Position numbers and translations under genes: made by a program. The notes under the pieces were generated by a model. The model saw only the letters and a program-made list of their open reading frames with translations, was not told the DNA's origin and made no database searches. Below, in pieces: positions 33,945 through 43,833 of a stretch of 64,000 nt of DNA (its first letter is position 1; the number at the start of each line of letters is the position of its first letter). This DNA comes from Perkinsus olseni (Eukaryota; Perkinsozoa; Perkinsida; Perkinsidae), in contig JABANP010000289.1 of assembly GCA_013115135.1 (NCBI GenBank), positions 1 through 64,000 of the forward strand. The letters are read 5' to 3'.

Positions 33945-34559
33945 ATGCCTTCTTCTATTGTACCGTATTCTGAGGGAAGGTTGAAGTTGTTTTATGATAC
34001 GGTGGTTGACAAGGTTGATAATCCTCAGAATAGTATGAATCTTGTGAGTTTGAGGGATGTGGGTGAGAGTTCTGATGAGGGTCCAGCGTCGAAGGTTAAG
34101 GCTCATTTAGCGTTGTACGAGACCCTGCGTCCGACTGATGGTGGTGGTGATGGTCATGTACCGGATGGTAATGTGATAGGAGACGTTGTTGATCATTTTA
34201 TTGCTGTCGATAAGCTAATTCATCAGTTTGAGGATTCTCAGCCTATAGCTGATGATGGTATGGGTGCTGCCCATTCCCATCGGTCTCACAAGAGATCGGC
34301 TACCACTGGTGCTTTCCGTACCCGGGGTACGGTACCCCGAAAAAGTCCAAACATCACCAAACCCCGACCAGCCACGCCTGCCTTCCACCAGCCACCGACA
34401 TCCTCCGCTGACGTCACGACGCTGGCATGCCCGTATTGGCCGTCTTCATCCACACAGAGGAGGCCAGCCCTGAAGGAGCCTGCAAGAATGAAGCTCATCT
34501 TGTCTTGTGCTGCCTTCTGCTGGCTGAGATCAGCTGCTTCCTGCATCTGGCGCCGTTAG
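33945..34559 (+). CDS. Hypothetical protein, possibly a retroelement gag N-terminus
   Basis: ATG 33945 opens MPSSIVPYSEGRLKLFYDTV, followed by an acidic/Gly region to about residue 110 (TDGGGDGHVPDGN, LIHQFEDSQPIADD). Codon use is T-ending, like the LTR element ORF at 37.5 kb. Beyond a palindrome at about 34320-34342 (CGGGGTAC-G-GTACCCCG) the base composition changes abruptly to C-rich and the frame is probably spurious. Most likely the 5' end of a truncated element joined to other DNA. No family recognised. Confidence 0.35.
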   Translation: MPSSIVPYSEGRLKLFYDTVVDKVDNPQNSMNLVSLRDVGESSDEGPASKVKAHLALYETLRPTDGGGDGHVPDGNVIGDVVDHFIAVDKLIHQFEDSQPIADDGMGAAHSHRSHKRSATTGAFRTRGTVPRKSPNITKPRPATPAFHQPPTSSADVTTLACPYWPSSSTQRRPALKEPARMKLILSCAAFCWLRSAASCIWRR

Positions 34560-34740
34560 CCACTGACAAGTCCCTGTGGTGGGGACGAAATGCTGAACTT
34601 CTTTTTGGCCGCCGGAGCAGAAGTTGTGTTGTGATAGTGGTGGCTGAAGTGGCTGTGGTGGTGGTCGATTGTTCACTACAGTATGCCAGATATTTCCGAT
34701 TGGTGTGGTATGAAATTTATTTTATGCATAGTACCACACG

Positions 34741-35150
34741 CCGCTGAGGGTGTACCGCGATTCGTCCATGATCGATTGGTCCACTGCAGGTTCGATCCAA
34801 GATTGTTTCGTATAAATTGCAGTTCATTCATGATCTTTTCGTACATCGAAAAAATGTATGTTTCGGCCACGATTCTTTCGTCCATAACCGGTTTCGTACA
34901 CGATCATTTCGTCCATGGGCGGTTGATCCAAAGATATGCTCATTGTGATCTATTCGTTCACGATCTTTTCAAAAAAAATTCATTCGTCCAATGACGTTTC
35001 GTACATCTCAATTACATCCACGTGTTTTCGGCCATGAGTCATTGATACATGAGTGAATCGTCCAAGGTTCTTTCGTACACTTTAACTTCATTCAGAAATT
35101 ATCTTATTGATTTTTTCGCACACGACCGGTTAGCACAGTGGCGGTTGGTA
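34741..35150 (+). repeat. Third 15-bp-period array (TTCGTACACGATCAT-like)
   Basis: About 27 degenerate copies of a 15-nt unit with core TTCGTACA or TTCGTCCA plus CGATCAT, related to the unit at 26.7 and 27.4 kb (shared TTCGTACA core). Unit identity is lower than in the other two arrays and one A-run (34970) interrupts it. Confidence 0.75.
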
Positions 35151-37422
35151 CACCTGTATACCTGAATTCGGTATTTAGCCACGTTGGGAACCGCTCCTAT
35201 ACTGATAACAGCACAACATAAAAAGTTGAACATTATTACCACTCACTAACATTATCGAAACGACAGCTATACTTTGGGCACAGCACAGTTACGCAGACGA
35301 TCATCACTCAGACACTGCAGCTTTTGATGTGGAATTACGGGCACGAGTAATCACTGAAGCGAAAAGTTTTAAATAGGACAGATAATCAACATAAGAAAGT
35401 TCTTCAGTAACATTGTCAAAAGCAGCACGGCTGAGCCTCTCCAACTCGTTCTCACAGCTTCTCCTGCGGGCAGACTGGCCCCTCGTATGATCACCGTTAT
35501 TTACTCTCTTGATCTTCAACAACTTGCACAGTAATACTCCACTGCTACACGTCTGCTTCGGCCTAGTTGCTCCCTGAGGGAAGTTCCCTCTTAGAGGGAC
35601 TACTCCTTCCCGGGGCCCCCAGGCTCGGGGGTTCGTAGTACCACCTTAGTACACGCCTCTACGCCTTTCGTGGCACATCCTTCCTCTCTTGCGGTCTTGA
35701 GTATCCCTTCGAGGGGGCTTCGGCCGCATTAGCTCCGCTTGTTACTCTACTCACGTACACCTTCGAGCGGCTTTGCCGCTATCTTGTGTCAAGCTTCTTG
35801 TCCCCGTCCCCTCCCAGTGGGCTAGTGGGTGGCACCCTCTATCCGCTTCGTGTCTACTAGCTGGCCTGCTCCTCGGCTCCCCTTCGCCGTTACTGCTTCT
35901 GTGTCGCGATGAGTCTGCTTCCTTACCCTGCGGGGATCAGTACCTACCATCGTCCAGCTCGTACGCCATAATCTGGCTCTCTGTCTTGCATTTCTTCTGC
36001 TCTGGGACCGCCCAAGTGGTCACGTCACGGGCCTCACGTGGATCTGAGGTTCTCGAGGACCTGCCCCCTAGAGGTCTAGAGGCTCCTTTTGTCTTGCTCC
36101 TGTGACAGGCCGCCTCGCTCTCGTCGCGTACTCTTACTTCGGGCGGTCCGCCCGATCGAAACCCGGGTGGATCCGGGATCCACACTAGGACATCTCCGAA
36201 TTCACGGTTCCGCGTCGCGTCACGACGACCCGTGCACTGTACACCCTCCGCGCCTGGCAAGCAGAACCCTAGTAGGGTTACCCTACCCTTCTGCCGCATC
36301 GGCTGCGCCAGCACAAATCCGGCACTGAGTCCACGCTGTGCCCACCCCAGAGTTGGTCCCTGTGTGTTCCGCAGTGTGGACAGCGCAGGTTTCCGCGATG
36401 GGCTGTTCGCTCGCTTCGAGTACCTGCGGCAGTCACTGCACACCGCGTCGGTCCTTTCCGCTCTACCCCAGTCCGTTGCCCGGCAGTGGTTCGGATCGCC
36501 TGACGCAATTGGCCCGGCCATGTTGGCCCCACTGCACCTTGCACGGGTCAGGGCTCCCAGATTCGGGATGACTCACTGCTCTGCACCATGGCACCTGGTT
36601 GGACGGCCTTCATCCTGTGCATGATGGCGTCCTGCTCAATGGAAGCTTCCACTGCTAGTGTCCTGCTCTTGCAGACTAGCGGAACGGATTACTCATTCGC
36701 TCTCAGCCTCCGAGCCAGAGGTCGGCCCCCGCTGGGTTCCCGCCCGCCCGCGAGTCGAGAAGGCGGTCGAGGAGGTGAACTCCTGGAGTAACTCCAGGCT
36801 CCGCTGACCTGTTCAGCCACCGCGGCTACTCTATCGTTTGTAGCACCTGCGCGGACTCATTCTCTCCGGGCGTGACGCTAGTTGCGTCATGAGCTTCGGT
36901 GTCGTTATCGCCAGTGGCGACTCGCCACCATTTGTGTGTCCACTTTATCCGCGTGATTTGTGACAACTCCTTTGTCTCATACCAAAGGCTGTGGCCCACA
37001 GCCACCATCTCTTTGTGTCACACAGTTCGTGGAGCTACGTGCCCGTTCACGACGCGTTGAGTCGTCTACTTCACTCACTGGGATTTGTCCTCCACTCTGG
37101 TGACGCTTCCCGCGTGGACTCCGTTTCGTGCTCAGTGAGCACTGCTCACCCGACGGTACAGGGCGGGCAGATTACCGCTTGTGGGTACTGCACTGCCGCT
37201 ACCCGAGCAGCCACCATTCTGCGGCGCAGAATCTGCGCTTCCAGTGCACCAACCCGGCATGCAGTTCATCCAGCATCAGGTGTCGCTCGGAGTCCGAGCC
37301 TCGGACGTGTCCGGATTCTGCTTCCTTCTCTCTACAACCTTCCGGCGGCTGGTGTCGCTTCGCACGGGGAAGTTTCTCCTACCCTCCTATCCGGCCACTG
37401 ACTCGTGCTGCTTCGGCAGTAG
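35151..37422. other. Gene-poor region with dense fold-back motifs, upstream of the LTR element
   Basis: No gene recognised; long frames on both strands are motif-free and C/G-rich. Alternating inverted copies are conspicuous: TCCCT-G-AGGGA-AGT-TCCCT..AGGGA at 35571-35599, AACCCT-AGT-AGGGTT-ACCCT at 36265-36284, CGGGCGG-T-CCGCCCG near 36140, GTGGATCC-G-GGATCCAC near 36168. Confidence 0.5.
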
Positions 37423-37591
37423 TGTTGTGCGACGTTGTGATCTCGATGTCCCCTCGTAGCTAACACAAAGCCTTGTCTCCCTTATCCCGTTGTTCCTAGT
37501 GTAATAATAAGATATTTATTCCATCCCTACCAAAGGGGCTTTGCGTTCTTCCCGAAATGACCATCACTGAATCCTCGGAGGGGCTCGAACA
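37423..37591 (+). repeat. 5' LTR
   Basis: 169 nt, TG...CA ends. It contains the ATG of the first ORF at 37557, 35 nt before its right end. Confidence 0.93.
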
Positions 37592-40571
37592 TGGTACTGG
37601 AACCGAGAAAGGTTCAGTGACTTCAGCTTCTTTGGCTCCGGAGGTAATTGCTATAAGGGATTTGGTTATCTCCTGGCTTACCACTGCGCCGGTTGGTATT
37701 AGTGTATTGGAATTGGCAGTCGAAGATATCAAGAAAGCCGTCCCCGATGTGACCAGGGAGACCTTTGGTGAAGGTGTTGATACTGCCTTGTCGGTAACTG
37801 ATGTGCACGAGGGTAAGGTTGCGGCCATTACTAAGAAGTTGTATGATTTCGGTGAGTCAGAAGATCGGCGATCCCGGACTCAACCTCGTCGGGTGTTGCT
37901 TGGGGATTTCTACTCTCCTTTTTGTGAGAACCCTTTGGTTGTTAAGAAGTGGGGTGTTACTTGTCAAGAACGGTTGGACCGTATTGGTTTTGAAGAAGCG
38001 TTAGGTTGTCAAGTGATCCCTATTTTGTCTAAGAAGGCCAAACCTGTGACGACGTCACCAATGTATGAGTCGCTGCCGGTTGGTAAAGATGGTTCTAGCA
38101 CTCCTACTTCTACTGTAGGAGTGGAATGTCCCGATGGTAATACCACTGGTTTTAGTAGTGTTTTGGTTGATGATGGTTTGGTCTCGTTGGGATTGGATTT
38201 ACCTTCGTCAGTAGACACGGTTGGTAGAAAGGATTTATCGGAAGGTCGTCGTATTGCTCTCTCTTTGGAACCGGTGATATTTTCTGGTACTGGTGATTTG
38301 CTACCGTATCCTGTGTGGAAAAGGAGATTCGATTTACTTTGTCGTAGTAATGGACTCCTTGGGGATCCGGTTACTATTTTTTATGCCCTGAATCGTTGTT
38401 TATCTCCCGCCTTGGTTTTGGCTCTCAATCCTTCTCCGCCTGGTCTTGGTCCGGTTAGTGGCTGGGTGGCGGAGATCGCTCGTATTCTTCGTTTTTTATC
38501 GCAATCTTGTAGTGGGGTATCTGATGATGTTGCCCGGCTTGGTGCTGAGCAGCGGTTTGCAGTTACGTGCCAGAAGCCGAACGAGAGTATTGCTGATTAT
38601 GTTGTGCGTTTCTCTAATGCGGCTTCTGATTTGGCCGCCTATACTGGGAAAAGTGTATCTGAGGAGAAGCTTCGCACTAATTTTATTCGTGGTATATCGG
38701 CCTCCTGGAGGTCGCATGCGCTTGATATTTTATCTCGTGGTGGTGACTTTATCACTCTGACTCGTGAACTCAGTCAACGAGAAAGGTTAGAGAAGGTGGT
38801 ACTTGGTCCTCGAGATCAAACGGCTTATTCTTCAAGTGCTGGCCGTGGTCGGGTGAATGTGGTGTATGATTCCTCTCCAGAAGGAAGGCAACCTATCCCG
38901 GGTAAATCGCCTAGGTTTTTGCCATCTAAGAAGGTCTGCTACTCTTGGAGAGATCATGGTAAATGTCGTTTTGGTAACAAATGTCGATTCCGTCATGACA
39001 ATTCGTCGAAACCTCAGTTTCTCACTGCACAAACTGTTGATTCAGTTAGTGAAGTAGAATCGGGGCCCTCGAATTCTAGTGAGGAAGAGTCTTTGAACCA
39101 TCTCGTCATACCAGAGAAAGCATCACCCTTACCATTCGTGTCGTTCAAAGTTCCCGGTGTGGGCTTGGTTTCTTGCTTGTTGGATTCTGGAGCCTACTGG
39201 AATTATGTGGCCAAGTCGTTTTTGCTTCATCTTGGTTTTGGACATGCTACATTGGATAAGTGTGGTGATTGTGTATCATTGCCTAACGGTGTTGACGAGA
39301 AAATCCTAGGCACTATTCAGCTAGGTGGTCTCATTTTCCGCGTTATGGACACCGCTGGGCGAAATGGTGCTCCCTATTTGATTATTGGTGTTAAGTCTAT
39401 GCATGATTTAGGCATTGACTTACGTTTTGGGAGCCAGGTTGGGATATCTAAGGAAAAGACTGACTCGTCCAGGCTTTTTTCAATCACTATGAGACCCTCT
39501 ACATTGTGCGTGTTATCTAATTTGCCCTTTGTAGTTGTTGATGATGATGATTGTTCGGGTTACCATGAATTATCTACAGTATGGTCCCCGAACTTGTTGG
39601 AAGATGGTTTTCCTGGAGTTACATCGGCAGTAACAGGCTGGCACCAAGTGGTTGGGTCTAGTGGATATCGATGGCGTGCTCGAGAGCTACAAAATGGTGA
39701 GAGTAAGGATACCACAACCCAACGATATTGTATTGAGGTCGACTCCCCCTATGATGCTGCGACCTTGAGTAAGATCCCGGCGAGGAAAGATTATGGTGGC
39801 CGCATGGTGGGTCGGCTTTCGCCGCAAGATAAGGATCTGTATGAGAAAGAGGTGGCTAAGTATGTTGATAAAGGGTGGTGGCGTATGGTTGGACCTGTTA
39901 CCACTACTCCGTATTCGTCGAGTGCCTTGGTGGTGTTTCCGGTACGGTCCCGGAAGCCCGGTGCCAGTACTCCCATAAGACCTGTTTTGGATGCCCGCTT
40001 GAGGAATATTCATAGCCCGGCGAGTTCTTACGAAGGCCCTTGTATTGATGCCATTTTATTGAATATTCGTCTTCGGTGGCATCCTCAGTCACGGGTTTTA
40101 ACCCGTGACGCTTCGAGCGCTTTCTACCGCGTTCGTATGTCACCATCGTCCATGGTGGAACTACTGGCTGATGGTATGGTCTATCATAGTTGGAGGTTGT
40201 GTTTTGGTCTCCGAGCTGGACCATGCTGTTTATGGTCGGCCCTTACATTTGTGCTGGACGTTAGTATAGCAGAGCTTCCTGCTGACATGCGCTCGCGATT
40301 ATTTGGTTGTGCCTTTTATTTGTATCTTGATGACCTTACTCTGGTTATTGATGGAGGTGTCGACCCGGAGTCTTCTCTGGCTGAGACTATTATCTCCAAG
40401 GTCGTCGAGGTTGCTGCACGTTACGGATTTGATTTCCCCGAGATCAAAGGATATGATAGTGTCAGTATACATCGTTTCAAGCATCTTGGTATATGGTGCC
40501 ACCATAATGGTGGGAATTTGATGAAGGAGATCTCTCTTTCTCGTGTCCTAAGTTTACGCTGGGCACTGTGA
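37557..40571 (+). CDS. Gag-protease-RT polyprotein of the LTR element
   Basis: Single open frame of 1004 codons. Gag: helical region (about residues 220-420; SWRSHALDILSRGGDF). A CCCH-type zinc finger at about residue 465 (CYSWRDHGKCRFGNKCRFRH) replaces the usual CCHC knuckle. Protease: SCLLDSGAYWNYVAKSFL, with D-S-G as catalytic motif (about residue 545). RT: DARLRNIHSPASSYEGPCID, LTRDASSAFYRVRMSP, CFGLRAGPCCLWSAL, and YLYLDDLTLVIDG (about residue 925). The GP-x-x-x-x-x-LL and D-x-x-x-x-F blocks resemble BEL/Pao more than Ty3 elements, but this is by eye. The frame ends within the RT/RNase H connection through a 1-nt shift near 40540. Confidence 0.88.
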   Translation: MTITESSEGLEHGTGTEKGSVTSASLAPEVIAIRDLVISWLTTAPVGISVLELAVEDIKKAVPDVTRETFGEGVDTALSVTDVHEGKVAAITKKLYDFGESEDRRSRTQPRRVLLGDFYSPFCENPLVVKKWGVTCQERLDRIGFEEALGCQVIPILSKKAKPVTTSPMYESLPVGKDGSSTPTSTVGVECPDGNTTGFSSVLVDDGLVSLGLDLPSSVDTVGRKDLSEGRRIALSLEPVIFSGTGDLLPYPVWKRRFDLLCRSNGLLGDPVTIFYALNRCLSPALVLALNPSPPGLGPVSGWVAEIARILRFLSQSCSGVSDDVARLGAEQRFAVTCQKPNESIADYVVRFSNAASDLAAYTGKSVSEEKLRTNFIRGISASWRSHALDILSRGGDFITLTRELSQRERLEKVVLGPRDQTAYSSSAGRGRVNVVYDSSPEGRQPIPGKSPRFLPSKKVCYSWRDHGKCRFGNKCRFRHDNSSKPQFLTAQTVDSVSEVESGPSNSSEEESLNHLVIPEKASPLPFVSFKVPGVGLVSCLLDSGAYWNYVAKSFLLHLGFGHATLDKCGDCVSLPNGVDEKILGTIQLGGLIFRVMDTAGRNGAPYLIIGVKSMHDLGIDLRFGSQVGISKEKTDSSRLFSITMRPSTLCVLSNLPFVVVDDDDCSGYHELSTVWSPNLLEDGFPGVTSAVTGWHQVVGSSGYRWRARELQNGESKDTTTQRYCIEVDSPYDAATLSKIPARKDYGGRMVGRLSPQDKDLYEKEVAKYVDKGWWRMVGPVTTTPYSSSALVVFPVRSRKPGASTPIRPVLDARLRNIHSPASSYEGPCIDAILLNIRLRWHPQSRVLTRDASSAFYRVRMSPSSMVELLADGMVYHSWRLCFGLRAGPCCLWSALTFVLDVSIAELPADMRSRLFGCAFYLYLDDLTLVIDGGVDPESSLAETIISKVVEVAARYGFDFPEIKGYDSVSIHRFKHLGIWCHHNGGNLMKEISLSRVLSLRWAL
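37592..37609 (+). promoter_or_regulatory. Putative tRNA primer-binding site
   Basis: TGGTACTGGAACCGAGAA begins exactly at the end of the 5' LTR with the expected TGG (complement of tRNA CCA end). The tRNA was not identified. It lies inside the gag reading frame, which is unusual. Confidence 0.55.
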
Positions 40572-41101
40572 AAAATGCTCAAGGTGAATATAAAACTTCC
40601 TGGACGCGCAGGGAGTTGTATTCTGTGGCGGCGTGCGTTAGTAGTGGTTGTGATCCTTTGCTGATTCATGGCAAAGAACGGCTGGCCGGCGATGTCCTCA
40701 AGATACTATGTGGCTATGTTGGTAAAAACAAAGATTGGGACGAGTCTTTCGAGATCGACACTCAAGGTCCTTCCTATAAGGTGCTATGCTCTTGTATTAA
40801 GGTGATTGAAGACCATGTAAAGCAAGAATGTCATCACCCAGTTCAACACCCTGATCAGCTCGAGGTCCATGTGGACGCGAGCTCTATAGAGTTGGAGCAT
40901 GGGCGATGTTTGGCGTCTCTAGTAGAGACGCCAAACATCGCCCATGTAGAGACTCTCTACCGTCACTGGCGATTCATGGTTGATTCAGTCAGCTGCAGGT
41001 GTCTTCAAGACCAAAAATCAGAGAAGCTCGCATATAAACAGAAAAGAACTCGCCGCCCTCGCCAAGGCCATGGTCGCGGTCCACGCGGCCCTATCCGGTA
41101 A
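40568..41101 (+). pseudogene. RT connection and RNase H N-terminal part, frame-shifted
   Basis: Continues the element in another frame: YKTSWTRRELYSVAACVSSG (RT thumb/connection) and LEVHVDASSIELEHG, with the first RNase H Asp. Just after it a 49-nt palindrome (40898-40946) replaces or interrupts the domain, and the true frame resumes as AAGVFKTKNQRSSHINRKEL in the next ORF, where the RNase H Glu lies. Confidence 0.75.
40898..40946. repeat. Perfect palindrome (24-bp arms, 1-nt axis) inside RNase H
   Basis: Left arm 40898-40921 starts CATGGGCGATGTTTGGCG, one G, then the exact reverse complement to 40946, then TAGAGACT and a repeat of CTCTA. The layout is the same as in the 28S fragment: arm, AGT-centred axis, inverted arm, inverted 4-mer, ACT, forward 4-mer. 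Confidence 0.93.
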
Positions 41102-42746
41102 ACGTCAGCGTCCTCTCATCCCTCTGGTCAAGGTATGTTGTGACTCTCAAACGGTGGTCAGATGGACGGCATCAAATGGTATTCGATCTTCCAGTAAGAG
41201 CTTGGAGAGAGTAATTGTCCGTCGTCTGATTCAATCCATCAGAGAGATCATGGACGATCTCCGCTCTGTCGGGGTCAACTTCAAGTTGGAGAAGGTGACC
41301 AGCGAGGACAATCGAGCAGACTCCCTTAGTAGAGCGGCGAGTGATTGGGGGTTCGACCAATTGGAGATCTCTGATCCGAGTGATGATGCCGCTCTCTTCC
41401 CTGCTTCAGAGGCAATTCATGCTGTGCAGGGGGGTGAGCGTGATAAGTGTGCACAACCCGACTTGCCTGTCGGGGCGACGGCACGAGAAGCTGTGCGGTC
41501 TCTTCAAGAAAAGTCTCCTTTGTGGAGTAAGGTTGTGGTATATCTCAAGACTGGTGGTAAGGCTGACCCTAAGGTTCTGCATGCGGCTCAGGAGAAACGT
41601 ATTGATTCCGAAGGTCTTCTGGTGGCTTTGAGGTATCCAGGAGGATCGACTTTGCAATCTCCACGCGAGGTCATCGTCATCCCTTGCGACTTTGACGAGG
41701 GAAAGGCCGAGGCTCTTCGGATTATCAAGGTTTTCCATGAGTCCACTCATCATAATGCTAGATATTTATCATGGGAAGTGTCTCGGTTTTTCCTTATCGA
41801 TGGTTTAGCGCGATTGGCGCGTTTGGTCTGTCAAGGTTGTGAAAGATGCCAAAATGCTATAACTACCCGATTTTATGCCGGGGCTATGGGCTTTACTGAT
41901 ACCACAGCTGCGTGTGTGTGGGATGTGGTGGCCTGCGATATTGCAGGGCCCTTTAAGCCCGATAAGGACTATGGTTTTGTGGCTGCGTTGGTATTAATAG
42001 ATATGTATAGTCATTATGTAATCATTCGAGGGCTTCGTGACCAACGCACTATTACCATATGCTCGGTTCTGGGAGCCGTTATCCATGAGCTGGGGGCGAT
42101 GAGACAGCTAAGATCGGATGGAGCTCCAAATCTTACTTCTCGCCGCTTTCGGCAGTTTGCTGCCTCGGCGGGAGTGGAGCATGTTGTTGCTAACAGGTAT
42201 TCACCATTCCAGAATGGAATGGTAGAAAAATCCATTAGCAATATAAAAACGGTTCTACGTCTTTTCCCCGAGGTTTTGAAAGCTAAGCACTATGGTACTT
42301 CTCATTGGTATTCTGTTATGTGCCGAGCAGGGAGGAGGGCTAATGATCGCCCATACCTTGGTACTACGCCCTTTGCTCTATGGTTTGGTCGAGAACGACG
42401 TCCAGAAGAAGTGGCACGGTTGTCTACGAAGCCTGAAGATAAGTCTGTGGGAGGCGTAAGTACTGAGAGAAAGGCTAATCAAGAAGAGTTTGATGTTGCC
42501 CGTTCTGAGCGACAGTTGCCTCGTCGATATGCACCACGATCTCTTAAGGTATCAGTTGGTAGTAAAGTGAAGATTTTTCGCCCTAATCAAGCTCCTGGTG
42601 TCGGTCATGCCTCTGGTTACTACAAGGATCCGGTTTATGTGGTAATTGACCAAGAAGGAGTTAATGTGACTCTATTGGAAGTCGGAAAATCTGAAGGAGA
42701 CGAGATTGTTGAGCATATTCGAAATATTCGACCGTATTATGCCTGA
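40980..42746 (+). CDS. RNase H C-terminal part and integrase of the LTR element
   Basis: 588-codon open frame. Begins in RNase H (SSHINRKELAALAKAMVAVH; CCDSQTVVRWTAS with the second Asp; EDNRADSLSR, the third region). Then the zinc-binding H-H-C-C segment (FHESTHHNARYLSWEVSR ... CQGCERCQNA) and the integrase core: WDVVACDIAGPF, LRSDGAPNLTSRRF, NRYSPFQNGMVEKSISNIK, giving D-D-E. The C-terminal part includes a chromo/SH3-like segment (VGSKVKIFRPNQAPGVG). Stops at 42746, 32 nt before the 3' LTR. Confidence 0.88.
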   Translation: MIQSAAGVFKTKNQRSSHINRKELAALAKAMVAVHAALSGKRQRPLIPLVKVCCDSQTVVRWTASNGIRSSSKSLERVIVRRLIQSIREIMDDLRSVGVNFKLEKVTSEDNRADSLSRAASDWGFDQLEISDPSDDAALFPASEAIHAVQGGERDKCAQPDLPVGATAREAVRSLQEKSPLWSKVVVYLKTGGKADPKVLHAAQEKRIDSEGLLVALRYPGGSTLQSPREVIVIPCDFDEGKAEALRIIKVFHESTHHNARYLSWEVSRFFLIDGLARLARLVCQGCERCQNAITTRFYAGAMGFTDTTAACVWDVVACDIAGPFKPDKDYGFVAALVLIDMYSHYVIIRGLRDQRTITICSVLGAVIHELGAMRQLRSDGAPNLTSRRFRQFAASAGVEHVVANRYSPFQNGMVEKSISNIKTVLRLFPEVLKAKHYGTSHWYSVMCRAGRRANDRPYLGTTPFALWFGRERRPEEVARLSTKPEDKSVGGVSTERKANQEEFDVARSERQLPRRYAPRSLKVSVGSKVKIFRPNQAPGVGHASGYYKDPVYVVIDQEGVNVTLLEVGKSEGDEIVEHIRNIRPYYA

Positions 42747-42778
42747 TTTCTGATATCGTCACTCGATCAGGGGGGTGA

Positions 42779-42947
42779 TGTTGTGCGACGTTGTGATCTC
42801 GATGTCCCCTCGTAGCTGACACAAAGCCTTGTCTCCCTTATCCCGTTGTTCCTATTGTAATAATAAGATATTTATTCCATCCCTACCAAAGGGGCTTTGC
42901 GTTCTTCCCGAAATGACCATCACTGAATCCTCGGAGGGGCTCGAACA
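42779..42947 (+). repeat. 3' LTR
   Basis: Near-identical to the 5' LTR, preceded by a G-rich polypurine tract. The LTR's internal ATG frame runs on into flanking DNA as a chimeric frame to 43212 without recognisable domain. Confidence 0.93.
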
Positions 42948-43833
42948 GAGGGCTTCGGAAGCCCTACCGTTTGGCTCACGATTCGTTTTTCAATGGCGAA
43001 TCCCAATGTTGCATTGCAGTGAATGCAGAGTCGAAGTGACCGTAGAGAGCGAAGGAGCGTTTTCAGTACACCTCATGAACAGAACTCCGCAAGACCGACA
43101 TAACTTGCGACGCAAGTCTCGCGTCAAATATGCGATGCTGTACTCCCTCGTGGGGTTCACCATGAAGCGTAGAAGGCCAATCAAACCTACTGGATTCAAT
43201 CCTCTTGCTTGATTTTCGCTCCTTAGCGAAAAAATCTCTATTTTGCCTATTTTCCTATTTTCTCTCTTTTTCGGCAAGAAAAATATGCCGAAAGTAAGAA
43301 ACAAAGACTATTTTTTCTTCCCAATAATAGACCCGATACCCGCACCAAGGAAGTTACAATAAATTCTGCACAGTCGTACAGATCCCGTTTGCAGTAATTG
43401 TGCTAGTAATGCAGCAATGACTGGTATGTCACGCAACTAGCGCTAGAGTTACCACAGCCGACGTCTCGAATGAGACTCATTCGTTCGTTGATGAACCCAA
43501 TTACTCTGTGTGATTCGCGCACCAGTAACTACCCCAGGCGTAACCCTCCGAACTCTACTCGTATTAATCCGAGTGGAAAAATAAGGATTTAGGAACTACT
43601 GTTCCTTCTGAATGATCGAAATAACATCTAGCCTCCCCGACCTACGCACAGATGCCCGTAGTGGCAGGTGAGCACACAACACGGTGAGGGAAATAATCAT
43701 CGTCGCGCCTGCTACCGCAACTTCACTATCGATGTACGATGATAAAAGAGGCCACGAAAAGATAGTGCTTTTCACTAATGTGGCAGCTGGTAAAGACGCT
43801 AAAGAAGGACCTTTACCGTTGAGCGGCATGAGA
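42948..43833. other. Intergenic stretch, AT-rich in the middle
   Basis: Flank of the LTR element and 3' flank of the first GH18-like gene. Contains a poly-pyrimidine block (43235-43275) followed by purine-rich sequence, able to fold (CGGCAAGAAAAATATGCCG near 43270). No gene recognised. Confidence 0.35.

Larger units (their letters stand above)
37423..42947 (+). mobile_element. LTR retrotransposon with 169-bp LTRs (BEL/Pao- or Ty3-like)
   Basis: Bounded by direct repeats 37423-37591 and 42779-42947, both starting TGTTGTGCGACG and ending GGGGCTCGAACA (TG...CA). The two LTRs differ at about two positions (for example GTAGCTAACAC vs GTAGCTGACAC), so insertion is young. A polypurine tract (CAGGGGGGTGA) precedes the 3' LTR and TGGTACTGGAACCGA directly follows the 5' LTR, fitting a PBS. 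Domain order is gag, protease, RT, RNase H, integrase. At least two frame breaks and a palindromic insert in RNase H make this copy defective. No clear target-site duplication flanks the LTRs. Confidence 0.92.

Noticed and set aside
35773..37463. C/G-rich overlapping frames on both strands
   Set aside because: Several frames of 60-190 codons overlap with no motif; composition-driven.
37410..42960. Target-site duplication of the LTR element
   Set aside because: Bases flanking the two LTRs (GTAG vs GAGG) do not match; a shared CTTCGG nearby is not adjacent to the LTR ends.
42829..43212. 128-codon frame starting in the 3' LTR
   Set aside because: The LTR's own gag start running into flanking DNA; the rest has no domain.
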